This document shows, in pieces, positions 9,912 to 17,698 of a DNA stretch of 64,000 nucleotides. The number at the start of each line of letters is the position of its first letter. The first letter of the stretch is position 1. A model generated the notes under the pieces. The model worked only from the letters and a program-made list of their open reading frames with translations, was not told where the DNA came from and searched no databases. A program made the position numbers and the translations under genes. Source of the DNA: Dehalococcoidia bacterium (GTDB lineage: Bacteria; Chloroflexota; Dehalococcoidia; Lucifugimonadales; SHYT01); NCBI GenBank assembly GCA_009693055.1, contig SHYA01000003.1, forward strand, positions 62,001-126,000. Direction: 5' to 3'.

Positions 9912-11066
9912 ATGATCAAGCGGCGGCCAACCAAGCCGGTCTACGTCGGCGGCGTCAAGATCGGCGGCGACGCGCCCATCACGGTCCAGTCCATGACCAA
10001 GACCGACACCCGCGACGTGAAGGCCACCGTGCGCCAGATCAAGGAGCTTGAGGCCCTTGGCTGCGAGATCATCCGCTGCGCCGTACCGGACATGGCGGCC
10101 GCGCAAGCGCTCGGCGAGATCAAGCGCCAGATCAAGATTCCGCTCGTCGCCGACATCCACTTCCACTACCAGCTCGCCCTGGAAGCGGCTAGGCAAGGCG
10201 TGGACTGCCTGCGGCTGAACCCGGGCAACCTCCGCGACCGCGAGCAGGTCCGCCAGGTCGTCCGCCTCGCCAAGGAGCGCCAGATACCGATCCGTATCGG
10301 CGTGAACTTCGGCAGCCTGCCGCCCGTGGACGGCATCGGCAAGACCGGCGGCTTCTCCCGCCACCTGGACATGGTCAACCGCTTGCCCAAGGCGGGCCAG
10401 GCCAAGGCGGGTGAGTACAGCGCCGTGGACCACATGGTCGCCACCGGCCTCTGGGAGATCAGCCTGCTGGAGGACGAGGACTTTGACCTCATCAAGATCT
10501 CCCTCAAAGCGTTTGACGTCCCCACCACAGTGGAAGCGTACCGCCGCATGGCGGAGCTGACGCCGTACCCGCTCCACCTCGGCATCACGGAGGCGGGCAC
10601 CGCGTACGGCGGCTCCGTCCGCAGCGCCGTGGGCCTCAGCGTGATGCTGTACGAGGGGATCGGCGACACTATCCGCGTCTCCCTCAGCGACGAGCCGCAC
10701 GAAGAGGTCAAGGCGGGCTACGAGATACTGAAGTCGCTCAACCTCCGGCAGAAGGGGATGACGCTGGTGGCGTGCCCATCCTGCGGCCGCGCCGACGTGG
10801 ACATCCGCAAGCTGGCCAACGCCGTGGACGCCCTGATCAAGGGCATGGACGTGCCGGTCAAGGTGGCCGTCATGGGCTGCGAGGTGAACGGCCCGGGCGA
10901 GGCCAAGGACGCCGACGTGGGCATCGCCGCAGGCGTGGGCCGCGCCATCATCTTCCGCAAGGGCCAGAAGGTGCGCGTCGTCCCCGAGGCCGAGATGATG
11001 ACCGCCCTCATGGACGAAGTCAACAAGGTCGCCGCGGAGAGGAAAGCCGCGGTCGCGGCGGGGTAG
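9912..11066 (+). CDS. ispG: 4-hydroxy-3-methylbut-2-en-1-yl diphosphate synthase (IspG/GcpE)
   Basis: Iron-sulfur enzyme of the MEP pathway that converts MEcPP to HMBPP. The N-terminal TIM-barrel part starts with VYVGGVKIGGDAPITVQSM. The 4Fe-4S ligands are Cys288 and Cys291 (CPSCGR) and Cys323 in MGCEVNGPGEAKDAD. At 384 residues it is the short bacterial form. A 120-base gap after rseP contains a small hairpin (GCTACCT...AGGTAGC) and a GGAG-type ribosome binding site, so ispG may have its own signal while still following the operon. Confidence 0.97.
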   Translation: MIKRRPTKPVYVGGVKIGGDAPITVQSMTKTDTRDVKATVRQIKELEALGCEIIRCAVPDMAAAQALGEIKRQIKIPLVADIHFHYQLALEAARQGVDCLRLNPGNLRDREQVRQVVRLAKERQIPIRIGVNFGSLPPVDGIGKTGGFSRHLDMVNRLPKAGQAKAGEYSAVDHMVATGLWEISLLEDEDFDLIKISLKAFDVPTTVEAYRRMAELTPYPLHLGITEAGTAYGGSVRSAVGLSVMLYEGIGDTIRVSLSDEPHEEVKAGYEILKSLNLRQKGMTLVACPSCGRADVDIRKLANAVDALIKGMDVPVKVAVMGCEVNGPGEAKDADVGIAAGVGRAIIFRKGQKVRVVPEAEMMTALMDEVNKVAAERKAAVAAG

Positions 11067-11095
11067 CCCAGTGTAGCGGAGCGGAAGGCGAGGTC

Positions 11096-11368
11096 ATGAA
11101 ACCGAGGTTTGTTCTCACTGACTACGTTGAGCGCGCCATGGCCAAGGCGACGTACAAGCAACTTGGCGATGGCTCCTACGCTGGGCGTATTCCTCCGTGC
11201 AAGGGTGTCATCGCCTTTGGGTCGTCGTTGGAAGACTGCGAACGTGAGCTCAGATCCACCCTTGAGGAATGGATTCTCCTTGGGCTTCAACTCGGCCACA
11301 AGCTACCAGTAGTTGCCGGAATAGACCTGAACAAAAGGCCCGAACGTGAGCCAGTGGAGTCCTTGTAG
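11096..11368 (+). CDS. hicB: HicB-family antitoxin
   Basis: Predicted antitoxin of a type II toxin-antitoxin pair. The 90 residues begin MKPRFVLTDYVERAM and contain the partial RNase-H-like HicB fold (GDGSYAGRIPPCKGVIAFG) and the helix ELRSTLEEWILLGL. The ATG at 11096 is preceded by GAAGGCGAGG. It overlaps hicA by 23 bases. Antitoxin-first order is common for this subgroup. HicB proteins usually bind their own promoter; no operator could be identified. The pair sits directly behind the housekeeping operon ending in ispG. Confidence 0.85.
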   Translation: MKPRFVLTDYVERAMAKATYKQLGDGSYAGRIPPCKGVIAFGSSLEDCERELRSTLEEWILLGLQLGHKLPVVAGIDLNKRPEREPVESL

Positions 11369-11585
11369 GCGCCAAGAATTCATCAGGCGGCTCCGCAACT
11401 TGGGATTTTCCGGCCCGATCTCAGGCACGAAACACCAGTTCATGGTCTATCAGCGCCGGAGAATGGCCGTTCCCTCCAATGCCGAGTACTCGGTGTCCCA
11501 ATTGCAGATGCTGCTCCGTGAAGTGGGTGCCTTGATTGGCCGGAGGATCAGCGCGGCGGAGTGGGAGCGACTCGGAGATGAGTGA
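11346..11585 (+). CDS. hicA: HicA-family toxin (predicted mRNA interferase)
   Basis: Small dsRBD-like protein expected to cleave mRNA without ribosomes. The 79 residues contain the family pattern: LRNLGFSG near the N-terminus, the catalytic His in SGTKHQFMVYQ, then VPSNAEYSVSQLQMLLREVG. The start is the GTG at 11346 inside the end of hicB, giving tight coupling. An unrelated reading frame opens at 11578, overlapping the hicA stop, but soon runs into repeat sequence. Function is inferred from family membership. Confidence 0.85.
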   Translation: MSQWSPCRRQEFIRRLRNLGFSGPISGTKHQFMVYQRRRMAVPSNAEYSVSQLQMLLREVGALIGRRISAAEWERLGDE

Positions 11586-11709
11586 GAAGGGTCAGGATGC
11601 CGCTAGCAGCGGTCGCCACCTTACACGTGCCGAAGTGAAAGCCATCCTTACCGGGTTGGGCGCGTGGAAGGATGGGCAACAGACCAGGCAGCACCGGCAC
11701 GTCAGGGGA

Positions 11710-11834
11710 GATTCTTCGGTCGCCCCGATTGCATCGGGACTCCCTCAGCATGACACCCGCTTTGCGGCGGCGCGGCCCCCCATCCGAAGGAAACCAGTCC
11801 TCTTCCGCATGAAGGGTGCAGGGCAAGGCCCTGC
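11710..11834. repeat. Dispersed intergenic repeat, left copy next to DMT transporter
   Basis: Three sequence blocks occur here in the same order as at 12410-12530: a GATTCTTCG...CTCAGCATGACA block (11710-11755), CATCCGAAGGAAACC (11781-11795) and TGAAGGGTGCAGGGC (from 11810). The last part forms a perfect stem, GCAGGGC/GCCCTGC, that ends at the transporter stop codon. No coding sequence is supported between 11586 and 11834. Confidence 0.6.
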
Positions 11835-12287
11835 CTACTTGAGGGCCACCAGGCGCGCGCCCACCAGCAGCAGCGCCGCGCCGATAATCCGTACCGGCGT
11901 CGCCTCAAACTTCGGCAGGCCAAACGCGCCCACCTGGTCCAGCAGCAGCGAGCCGACGAGCTGCCCCGCCACCAGGAACGCAATGAAGCTTGCGGTGCCG
12001 ATCTTCGGGATGATCAGCACGCTCGCAACGAGGAACACTGCGCCGAACACGCCGCCTATCCACAGGTACGCCGGCGCGTTGGTGGCGCCGCCGAGGTGCG
12101 CGCGGCCTGCGGCCAGCCCGATCGCCAGCGCCGCAGCCAGTACTACAAAGCTTCCCACCACCGAAATGAAGGCGGCCCCCAGAGACCCTGTGTGGCGGCT
12201 CAGCGCCGTGTTCATGGCGGCCTGCGTGGCGCCGCCAAGCCCAACGGCCAGCACCAAGGGGCCAAGGAGCCATAGCGAGTTCGGCAT
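11835..12287 (-). CDS. DMT-superfamily transporter, YdcZ/DUF606 type
   Basis: Small integral membrane protein of the drug/metabolite transporter superfamily; substrate unknown. The 150 residues form about five hydrophobic helices, with a first segment LVLAVGLGGATQAAMNTAL and later VAGQLVGSLLLDQVGAF, both typical of the DUF606 family. Such half-size proteins usually work as dimers. It stands alone on the minus strand and is flanked by copies of one intergenic repeat family, which suggests recent gain or rearrangement. Confidence 0.8.
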   Translation of the reverse strand: MPNSLWLLGPLVLAVGLGGATQAAMNTALSRHTGSLGAAFISVVGSFVVLAAALAIGLAAGRAHLGGATNAPAYLWIGGVFGAVFLVASVLIIPKIGTASFIAFLVAGQLVGSLLLDQVGAFGLPKFEATPVRIIGAALLLVGARLVALK

Positions 12288-12630
12288 AACGTCACCCCTC
12301 CTGTCGTGATGCGCTCAGTGCAGAGTCATTCGCCTGGGCAGCCGCGCGAGTCCTCATACCTCGCAACGCGTTCACCGCCCTTCTGAGGAGAACCCACCTG
12401 CTGTGTACGGATTCTTCGTCGTCCTGCCCCGGAAGGACTCCTCAGAATGACAACCGGGCTTAGCGGGCGTGTGGCCCTTCTCATCCGAAGGAAACCGCAC
12501 GCCAAACGCCGCTGAAGGGTGCAGAGCCCGCCCCGAGCCGAAGGGACCGTGGTCTTATCCCCCCGCGCGAGTCTCGTTCATTCCTCCACACCTCATCCCT
12601 TCGCGGTGAAGGGTGCAGGGCTACGCTCTG
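12288..12630. other. Gene-free interval with repeat copies
   Basis: About 343 bases between the DMT transporter and cysteine synthase. It holds the right copy of the dispersed repeat (12410-12530) and a third partial block at 12607-12621 that abuts the cysteine synthase stop codon. No coding frame looks like a real protein. Confidence 0.6.
12410..12530. repeat. Dispersed intergenic repeat, right copy
   Basis: Same block order as 11710-11834: GATTCTTCGTCG...CTCAGAATGACA (12410-12452), CATCCGAAGGAAACC (12482-12496) and TGAAGGGTGCAGAGC (12513-12527). A third TGAAGGGTGCAGGGC lies at 12607-12621. Confidence 0.6.
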
Positions 12631-13587
12631 CTACCACCAGGCGATGTCATCGGCATCATGGAGGGCGTCATGGGGCTTGAAGCTGGTGAGGTAGGACGGA
12701 AGGTACTTCCAGCCACCATCTGCGAAGATCATGACGATGTTGCCGCGCTCCATCCGCTCCGCCAACCGGAGCGCCGCGTCCAGCACGGCGCCGGAGGAGA
12801 CCCCCACCAGCAACCCCTCGGAGTGGGCCAGTGCCCGCGCCCGGTGGAACGCGGCCTTGGCGTCCACCAGGTAACGCCCGTCCAGCAGCGAGAGGTCAAG
12901 CAACGGGGGGATGTACCCCTCCTCCAGGCTGCGCAAGCCCTGGAGCTGCTCGCCGAAGCGGGGTTCCACGCCCACCACGAGCGTTTTGGGGTTGGCTTCT
13001 TTCAGCCGCCTTCCCGCTCCGGTGAGCGTCCCGCCGGTGCCGATACCGGCCACAAAGGCGTCCACCTGGGGCAGCGCCGAGAGGATCTCCGCCGCGGTTC
13101 CCTCATAATGAGCGCGCACGTTCGCCGCGTTCTCAAACTGGAGCAGCGCGACGTGGCCAGGCTCCCCGGCCAGCGACCGCGCCGCGTCAATCGCGCTCTT
13201 CATCCCCACGCGTGGCTCGCACCAGACTACCTCCGCGCCAAACAGCCCCAGCAGCTCCGCGATGCCGGGCGCCACGCGAGTGGGCATCACCACCTTCAGC
13301 TTGTAGCCGCGCTGCCTGCTCAGCAACGCGAGGGCAAGAGCGGTGTTGCCCGTGCTCGCCTCCACGATGGTATCGCCGGGGCGGAGGCGGCCCTGGCGCT
13401 CCGCGTCCTCCGCCATCGCCCTGGCGATGCGGTCCTTGATGCTGCCGGAGGGGTTCATCCCCTCCAGCTTGGCGAAGAGCCGCATGCCGGACTTGACCGG
13501 CACGTGGCGCAATTCCACCAGCGGCGTGTTGCCGACGGACTCAAGGATGTCGTAGGAGCGGGCTTGGTTGGGCACGTCCGTCTCCAC
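12631..13587 (-). CDS. cysK: Cysteine synthase family protein (PLP-dependent, fold type II)
   Basis: Expected to make cysteine from O-acetylserine (or a related activated serine) and sulfide. The PLP lysine is Lys51 in NPSGSIKDRIARAM; VEASTGNTALALAL binds the substrate carboxylate and GIGTGGTLTGAGR binds the PLP phosphate. The start is uncertain: GTG at 13587 is preceded by GGAGG at about 10 bases and gives 318 residues starting just before SYDILESVGNTPLVEL. The open frame continues upstream through the HU terminator, which is not plausible coding. CysK and CysM cannot be separated by eye. The C-terminus (DDIAWW) is short for the family. Confidence 0.88.
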   Translation of the reverse strand: METDVPNQARSYDILESVGNTPLVELRHVPVKSGMRLFAKLEGMNPSGSIKDRIARAMAEDAERQGRLRPGDTIVEASTGNTALALALLSRQRGYKLKVVMPTRVAPGIAELLGLFGAEVVWCEPRVGMKSAIDAARSLAGEPGHVALLQFENAANVRAHYEGTAAEILSALPQVDAFVAGIGTGGTLTGAGRRLKEANPKTLVVGVEPRFGEQLQGLRSLEEGYIPPLLDLSLLDGRYLVDAKAAFHRARALAHSEGLLVGVSSGAVLDAALRLAERMERGNIVMIFADGGWKYLPSYLTSFKPHDALHDADDIAWW

Positions 13588-13661
13588 CCACGAATAGCCT
13601 CCATCATACGACGCCCGCCAAGTGGCGCATTCGCCACGAACGCTGCTGGCAGAGGTGGACG

Positions 13662-13700
13662 AAAAAGCCTGCCGCCGTAAGGGGGGTAACGGCGGCAGGC
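13662..13700 (-). terminator. Rho-independent terminator of the HU gene
   Basis: On the minus strand a 12-bp stem GCCTGCCGCCGT / ACGGCGGCAGGC with a 10-base loop is followed directly by TTTTT. It lies about 50 bases past the HU stop codon and upstream of the cysteine synthase start. Confidence 0.85.
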
Positions 13701-13751
13701 TGCCTATGGCCTGTCGAGAGTTTCCTCCCAACAGGCAAAGGCGACGAGGGG

Positions 13752-14066
13752 TTAGCGCCCGCGAGAGCGGACGGCCTGGGCCAACTCCGCACCGGCGGAG
13801 AAGCCGACGCGGCGGTGGGCCGGGACGGTGATGGTCTTGCCCGAGGCTCCGCCTCGGATGGGCCGGACCTTGCGCTCCTTCACCTGGCGCACTTCAAAGG
13901 TGCCGAATCCGGTGAGGACGACGCGGTCGCCCTTGGCCAGGGACTTCCGGAGCGTCCCCAACACCGCGTTGAGGGAGTCCTCCGCAGCGCTTCGGGTTGT
14001 ACCCATGGTGTTCGCAACTGCAGCGACCAGGTCGCTCTTCCGTAGGGTGGTTGGCGTGGTTGGCAT
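13752..14066 (-). CDS. hup: HU family DNA-binding protein
   Basis: Histone-like nucleoid protein that bends DNA as a dimer. The 104 residues hold the HU/IHF signature GFGTFEVRQVKERKVRP and the DNA-wrapping beta arm around GASGKTITVPAHRRVGFSAG. The ATG at 14066 is preceded by AAGGAGG; in-frame codons further up overlap the promoter. Its own promoter and terminator make it a single-gene unit. The N-terminal TTPTTL extension is a few residues longer than E. coli HU. Confidence 0.95.
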   Translation of the reverse strand: MPTTPTTLRKSDLVAAVANTMGTTRSAAEDSLNAVLGTLRKSLAKGDRVVLTGFGTFEVRQVKERKVRPIRGGASGKTITVPAHRRVGFSAGAELAQAVRSRGR

Positions 14067-14102
14067 GGTGACCGCCTCCTTCTCAAAAATGGCTTGACAT
14101 CC

Positions 14103-14131
14103 ATTGTTCTTCGAGCGCACGCGGTTGTCAA
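14103..14131 (-). promoter_or_regulatory. Putative promoter of the HU gene
   Basis: On the minus strand a consensus -35 TTGACA (14131-14126) is followed after 17 bases by AACAAT (14108-14103), about 40 bases before the ATG. Confidence 0.55.
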
Positions 14132-14291
14132 GGGCTTTTTCCAGTTTTTTTAGGAAAAAGGGTTCCTATGTTCTTGGGAAATAGCCGTTTCCCACCGCGT
14201 TCACGGGAATTGGCGCTCTGGCCCCTCCTTGCGCAGCAACCCAAAGCCGCGCTAGACTGAGCGGTATTGAAGCCGAAAAGGAGCTCAACCC

Positions 14292-16022
14292 ATGCGGTTC
14301 ACACAGCTCTTTGGCCGTACGCTGCGGACGGAGCCGGGCGATGCGGAGACCCCCAGCCACCGCTTGCTTCTGCGCGCCGGCATGATCGCGCCCCTCGCCT
14401 CCGGCCTTAACTCCTACTTGCCGCTCGGGCAGCGGGCGCTGCGCAACATCGAGCGGGTCATCCACGAAGAGATGGGGGCGGCCGGCGGCCAGGAGCTGCG
14501 CATGCCCGCCCTCCAGCCCGCGGACCTGTGGGAGCAATCCGGCCGAGCGGAGGGCTTCGGCCAGAACCTGATCCACCTGAAGGACCGGCGGCAGCGCGAC
14601 CTGGTGCTGGCGCCGACGCACGAGGAGGTCGTGACGCTGCTGGGCCGCTCCGTCATCCGCAGCTACCGGGACCTGCCGCTGCTGGTCTACCAGATCCAGA
14701 CGAAGTTCCGTGACGAGCCGCGCCCCCGCGGCGGCCTTATCCGCGCCCGCGAGTTTGACATGAAGGACGCGTACAGTTTCCACGCCACGGAGGAGAGCCT
14801 GGACCAGACCTATCGCCGGATGGCGGAGGCGTACCGGAACATCTTTTCCCGGTGCGGGTTGAACGCCGTCATGGTGGAGGCAGATAGCGGGGCCATCGGT
14901 GGGAAAGACTCGCACGAGTTCATCCTGCCGACCGTGGTAGGGGAGGACACGATTGTCCTGTGCAGTCGCTGCGGGTACGCCGCCAATACGGAACGCGCGC
15001 AGGGGGTGCCGCCGCCCGCGGCCCAGGAGCAGCCGCTACCCACCGAAGAGGTCCACACGCCAAACTTCAAGACGATCGAGGAGGTCTCAGCCTTCCTCAA
15101 GGTGCCGCCCAGCAAAACGCTCAAGGCCGTCTTTTACATCGCGGACTCCCGCTTCGTGTTCGTGGCGGTCCGGGGCGACCTTGAGGTGAACGAGATCAAG
15201 CTGCTCCGCGCTCTGAAAGCGAAGGAGGCGCGCATCGCCACGCCGGACGAGGTGGAACGAGCAGGCATCGTGGCGGGATTTGCGTCGCCGGTCGGCCTCT
15301 CCGGGATTACCGTTGTCGCGGACCGCTCCGTCGCGGAAGCGGTCAACTTTGTGGCGGGCGCAAACCGCCCGGACTACCACCTGCGGAACGTGAACTACCC
15401 CCGTGACTTCCCGGTAAACGCCGTCGCGGACATCGCGCTGGCGCAGGACGGCCACGGCTGTCCGCGCTGCCGCGCCGAAACCGGCCGGTGGGACGCCGGA
15501 CACTTGCAGATGAAGCGCGGTATTGAGGTGGGCCACATCTTCAAGCTGGGGACCGCCTTCTCCGAAAAGTTTGAGGTGTTCTTCCTGGACAAGAACGGCA
15601 AGCAGCAGCCGGCGCTGATGGGGTGCTACGGCATCGGCGTGGGACGGCTCCTCGCCGCTGCGATCGAGGCGAACCACGATGAGCGCGGCATGGTGCTGCC
15701 CGCCTCCATCGCGCCGTACCAGGTGTACCTGGTGGGCCTCAACCTGGATGACGCGTCGGTGTCCGGCCGCGCAGAGGAGCTGTACGAACGCCTCCGTTCT
15801 TCGGGATTGAGTGTGCTCTTCGACGACCGCCCGGAGTCCGCAGGCGTGAAGCTGAACGATGCGGACCTGCTCGGGTTCCCCGTCCGGGTGGTCGTGAGCC
15901 CGCGCACGCTTAAGCAGGGCGCCGGCGCCGCCGAGGTGAAGGCGCGGAAGGCGGCTCAGGCGAGCGTGGTGCCTCTGGAAGGCGTGGCCGAGTCGGTCAA
16001 GGCGCTGCTCTCCAGCGCCTAG
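14292..16022 (+). CDS. proS: Prolyl-tRNA synthetase, bacterial type with editing domain
   Basis: Class II synthetase charging tRNA-Pro. The 576 residues show the catalytic core (LPLGQRALRNIERVIHEEM; motif 2 FRDEPRPRGGLIRAREF), the YbaK-like insertion domain that hydrolyses Ala-tRNA-Pro (about residues 225-385, with PPSKTLKAVFYI), motif 3 in CYGIGVGRLLAAAIE, and a C-terminal anticodon-binding domain. AAAGGAGC precedes the ATG. In Dehalococcoides-like genomes proS directly follows ispG; here about 3.2 kb of other genes intervene. Confidence 0.97.
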   Translation: MRFTQLFGRTLRTEPGDAETPSHRLLLRAGMIAPLASGLNSYLPLGQRALRNIERVIHEEMGAAGGQELRMPALQPADLWEQSGRAEGFGQNLIHLKDRRQRDLVLAPTHEEVVTLLGRSVIRSYRDLPLLVYQIQTKFRDEPRPRGGLIRAREFDMKDAYSFHATEESLDQTYRRMAEAYRNIFSRCGLNAVMVEADSGAIGGKDSHEFILPTVVGEDTIVLCSRCGYAANTERAQGVPPPAAQEQPLPTEEVHTPNFKTIEEVSAFLKVPPSKTLKAVFYIADSRFVFVAVRGDLEVNEIKLLRALKAKEARIATPDEVERAGIVAGFASPVGLSGITVVADRSVAEAVNFVAGANRPDYHLRNVNYPRDFPVNAVADIALAQDGHGCPRCRAETGRWDAGHLQMKRGIEVGHIFKLGTAFSEKFEVFFLDKNGKQQPALMGCYGIGVGRLLAAAIEANHDERGMVLPASIAPYQVYLVGLNLDDASVSGRAEELYERLRSSGLSVLFDDRPESAGVKLNDADLLGFPVRVVVSPRTLKQGAGAAEVKARKAAQASVVPLEGVAESVKALLSSA

Positions 16023-16057
16023 GAGCCGGCGGAGCCGCCGTCTCAGACGCGGTTTCC

Positions 16058-16086
16058 TTGACACCCTCCAGCGCCGCTGATAAGGT
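16058..16086 (+). promoter_or_regulatory. Possible promoter of the fmdB-dtd pair
   Basis: A consensus -35 TTGACA (16058-16063), a 17-base spacer and a weak -10 TAAGGT (16081-16086) lie 65 bases before the zinc-ribbon gene. Confidence 0.35.
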
Positions 16087-16151
16087 GGAATTCGGACATA
16101 CGAAACCGCGTACGTCAGCACCCCTCCTATCGGGAAGGAGAAGGCCTTCGG

Positions 16152-16526
16152 ATGCCCACCTACGAGTATCAATGCTCAGCCTGCGGTCACCGCTTTGACA
16201 AGCGGCAAAGCTTTGACGCGCCGACGGTGATTGAGTGCCCAAAGTGCCAAAAAGAAGCCCAACGGCAGCTCTCCGCCGTACCCATCATCTTCAAGGGGAG
16301 CGGCTGGTACACGACTGACTACGCCAAGAAGAGCGGCACCTATCCGTCACCAACCCCTGCCGAAACCGGCACATCCTCCACAGCCTCCTCCGGCAGCGAG
16401 CGGCAGGAGCGGACAGAGCAGGCGCGCGAGGAGCGCGGGAAGCCCCCGGCGCCAGCCCCGTCCAGCCCAAGCAGCACGCCATCCGGTGGCAAGCCCGCCG
16501 CATCCCCCTCTACCAGCTCAAGCTAG
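16152..16526 (+). CDS. FmdB-type zinc ribbon protein
   Basis: Small protein with an N-terminal zinc ribbon, MPTYEYQCSACGHRFDKRQS...CPKC (CxxC pairs at about residues 8-11 and 28-31), followed by the conserved FKGSGWYTTDYAKK segment. Family members are annotated as putative regulators after FmdB, but their biochemical role is not established. The second half (about residues 65-124) is a low-complexity Ser/Pro/Glu tail. GGAAGGAG precedes the ATG. It ends 4 bases before dtd, so the two are probably co-transcribed. Confidence 0.85.
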   Translation: MPTYEYQCSACGHRFDKRQSFDAPTVIECPKCQKEAQRQLSAVPIIFKGSGWYTTDYAKKSGTYPSPTPAETGTSSTASSGSERQERTEQAREERGKPPAPAPSSPSSTPSGGKPAASPSTSSS

Positions 16527-16530
16527 CCGC

Positions 16531-16995
16531 GTGCGGGCCCTCGTCCAGCGCGTCAGCCGCGCCTCCGTCTCCGTCCACGGCGCCACCGTCGGCAGCATCG
16601 GGCTTGGCCTGCTGGTGCTCCTCGGTGTGGGCGAAGGCGACACGGAAGAGGACACGCGCTACCTGGTGGACAAGGTCGTCAATCTCCGGCTCTTCCCGGA
16701 CTCGGAGGGCCGGCTTGATCGGTCCGCCTTGGACGAGGGGCTGGAACTGCTGGTGGTCAGCCAGTTCACGCTGTACGCGGACACGCGCAAGGGGAGACGC
16801 CCGAGCTTTAGTCGCGCCGCCGCGCCCCAGCAGGCGCAGGCGATGTACGAGCGGACGGTCGCCCTCTTCCGCGAGACAGGCCTGAAGACCGCCACGGGCC
16901 AGTTCGCGGAGCACATGCAGGTTGAGCTGGTCAACGACGGGCCTGTGACGATCTGGCTGGACTCCGCCGACCGACTGTCGCCATGGAGAGGCTAG
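16531..16995 (+). CDS. dtd: D-aminoacyl-tRNA deacylase
   Basis: Hydrolyses D-amino acids (and mischarged glycine) from tRNA. The GTG start at 16531 gives 154 residues beginning (M)RALVQRVSRASVSV, as in the family. The active-site strand SQFTLYADTRKG and the C-terminal NDGPVTIWLDS, with the Gly-Pro pair that excludes L-amino acids, are present. It directly follows the FmdB-type gene. Confidence 0.96.
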   Translation: MRALVQRVSRASVSVHGATVGSIGLGLLVLLGVGEGDTEEDTRYLVDKVVNLRLFPDSEGRLDRSALDEGLELLVVSQFTLYADTRKGRRPSFSRAAAPQQAQAMYERTVALFRETGLKTATGQFAEHMQVELVNDGPVTIWLDSADRLSPWRG

Positions 16996-17124
16996 CACAC
17001 CTTTGGGCGCAGCGGGTGTCTTTCTTTGGGTGGGAGAGAGGCTGCAAAGTCCAGCCCGCGCCGTACCCAGGCCCGCAGCGCCGCAGCCTCGCGACACTCC
17101 TCAGAGCCCACGTGTCTGCCGTGC

Positions 17125-17130
17125 TATACT
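17125..17130 (+). promoter_or_regulatory. Putative -10 element
   Basis: TATACT within TGCTATACT, 22 bases before the GTG start of the deazaflavin-type oxidoreductase. No good -35 is visible. Confidence 0.35.
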
Positions 17131-17152
17131 CCCACGCGAGAGGGGGACTGGC

Positions 17153-17545
17153 GTGAACGAGCAGACCGTGGCGGCGCTGAAGCGCGACCGGTTGATTGAC
17201 ATCACGACCACCGGAAGAAAGACCGGCCAACCGCGCAGGATTGAGCTCAGCTTCGCCATCCTGAGCGGTAAGCTGTACCTCACCGGACGGCCTGGGCCGC
17301 GCGGCTGGTACGCCAACCTCCTGGCCAACCCCAGCTTCACGCTGCACCTGAAGCAGAGCGCCAAGCTTGACCTCCCGGCCACGGCCACCCCCATTCTGGA
17401 CCCCGAGCAACGGCGAACGCTACTCACGGAGTACCAAGCGAAGCTGCCCCGCCTTGCTCCGCGCATTGACGTAGAAGATTGGGTTGCCCAAAGCCCACTC
17501 GTTGAGGTGACGATCACGGGGGTCACCGACCAGCTCGGCGCCTAG
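17153..17545 (+). CDS. Deazaflavin-dependent nitroreductase/oxidoreductase family protein
   Basis: Small split-barrel protein of the DDN/F420-dependent type. After the GTG start (17153) the 130 residues show TTGRKTGQPRRIELSF, characteristic of this family, then GGRPG-like (LTGRPGPRGWYANLLANPSF) cofactor-contact and C-terminal segments. Family members use F420 or FMN, or bind heme; which applies here cannot be told. GAGAGGGGGA precedes the start. The next gene is a PAC2 protein on the same strand after 153 bases. Confidence 0.75.
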   Translation: MNEQTVAALKRDRLIDITTTGRKTGQPRRIELSFAILSGKLYLTGRPGPRGWYANLLANPSFTLHLKQSAKLDLPATATPILDPEQRRTLLTEYQAKLPRLAPRIDVEDWVAQSPLVEVTITGVTDQLGA

Positions 17546-17698
17546 TCCTGGATGGGAATGGACAACCTGCTTGGGCCGACGGTGCAACGCATTTGCGCCG
17601 AGTTCTGGGGCCAGCTCTAGCCTGGGAGCGCGCCACCCCATGTGCGTGAGCGCGGTGGCGATGTTGCAAATCGGGGCGGGGTCTGTCACTATAGCGCC

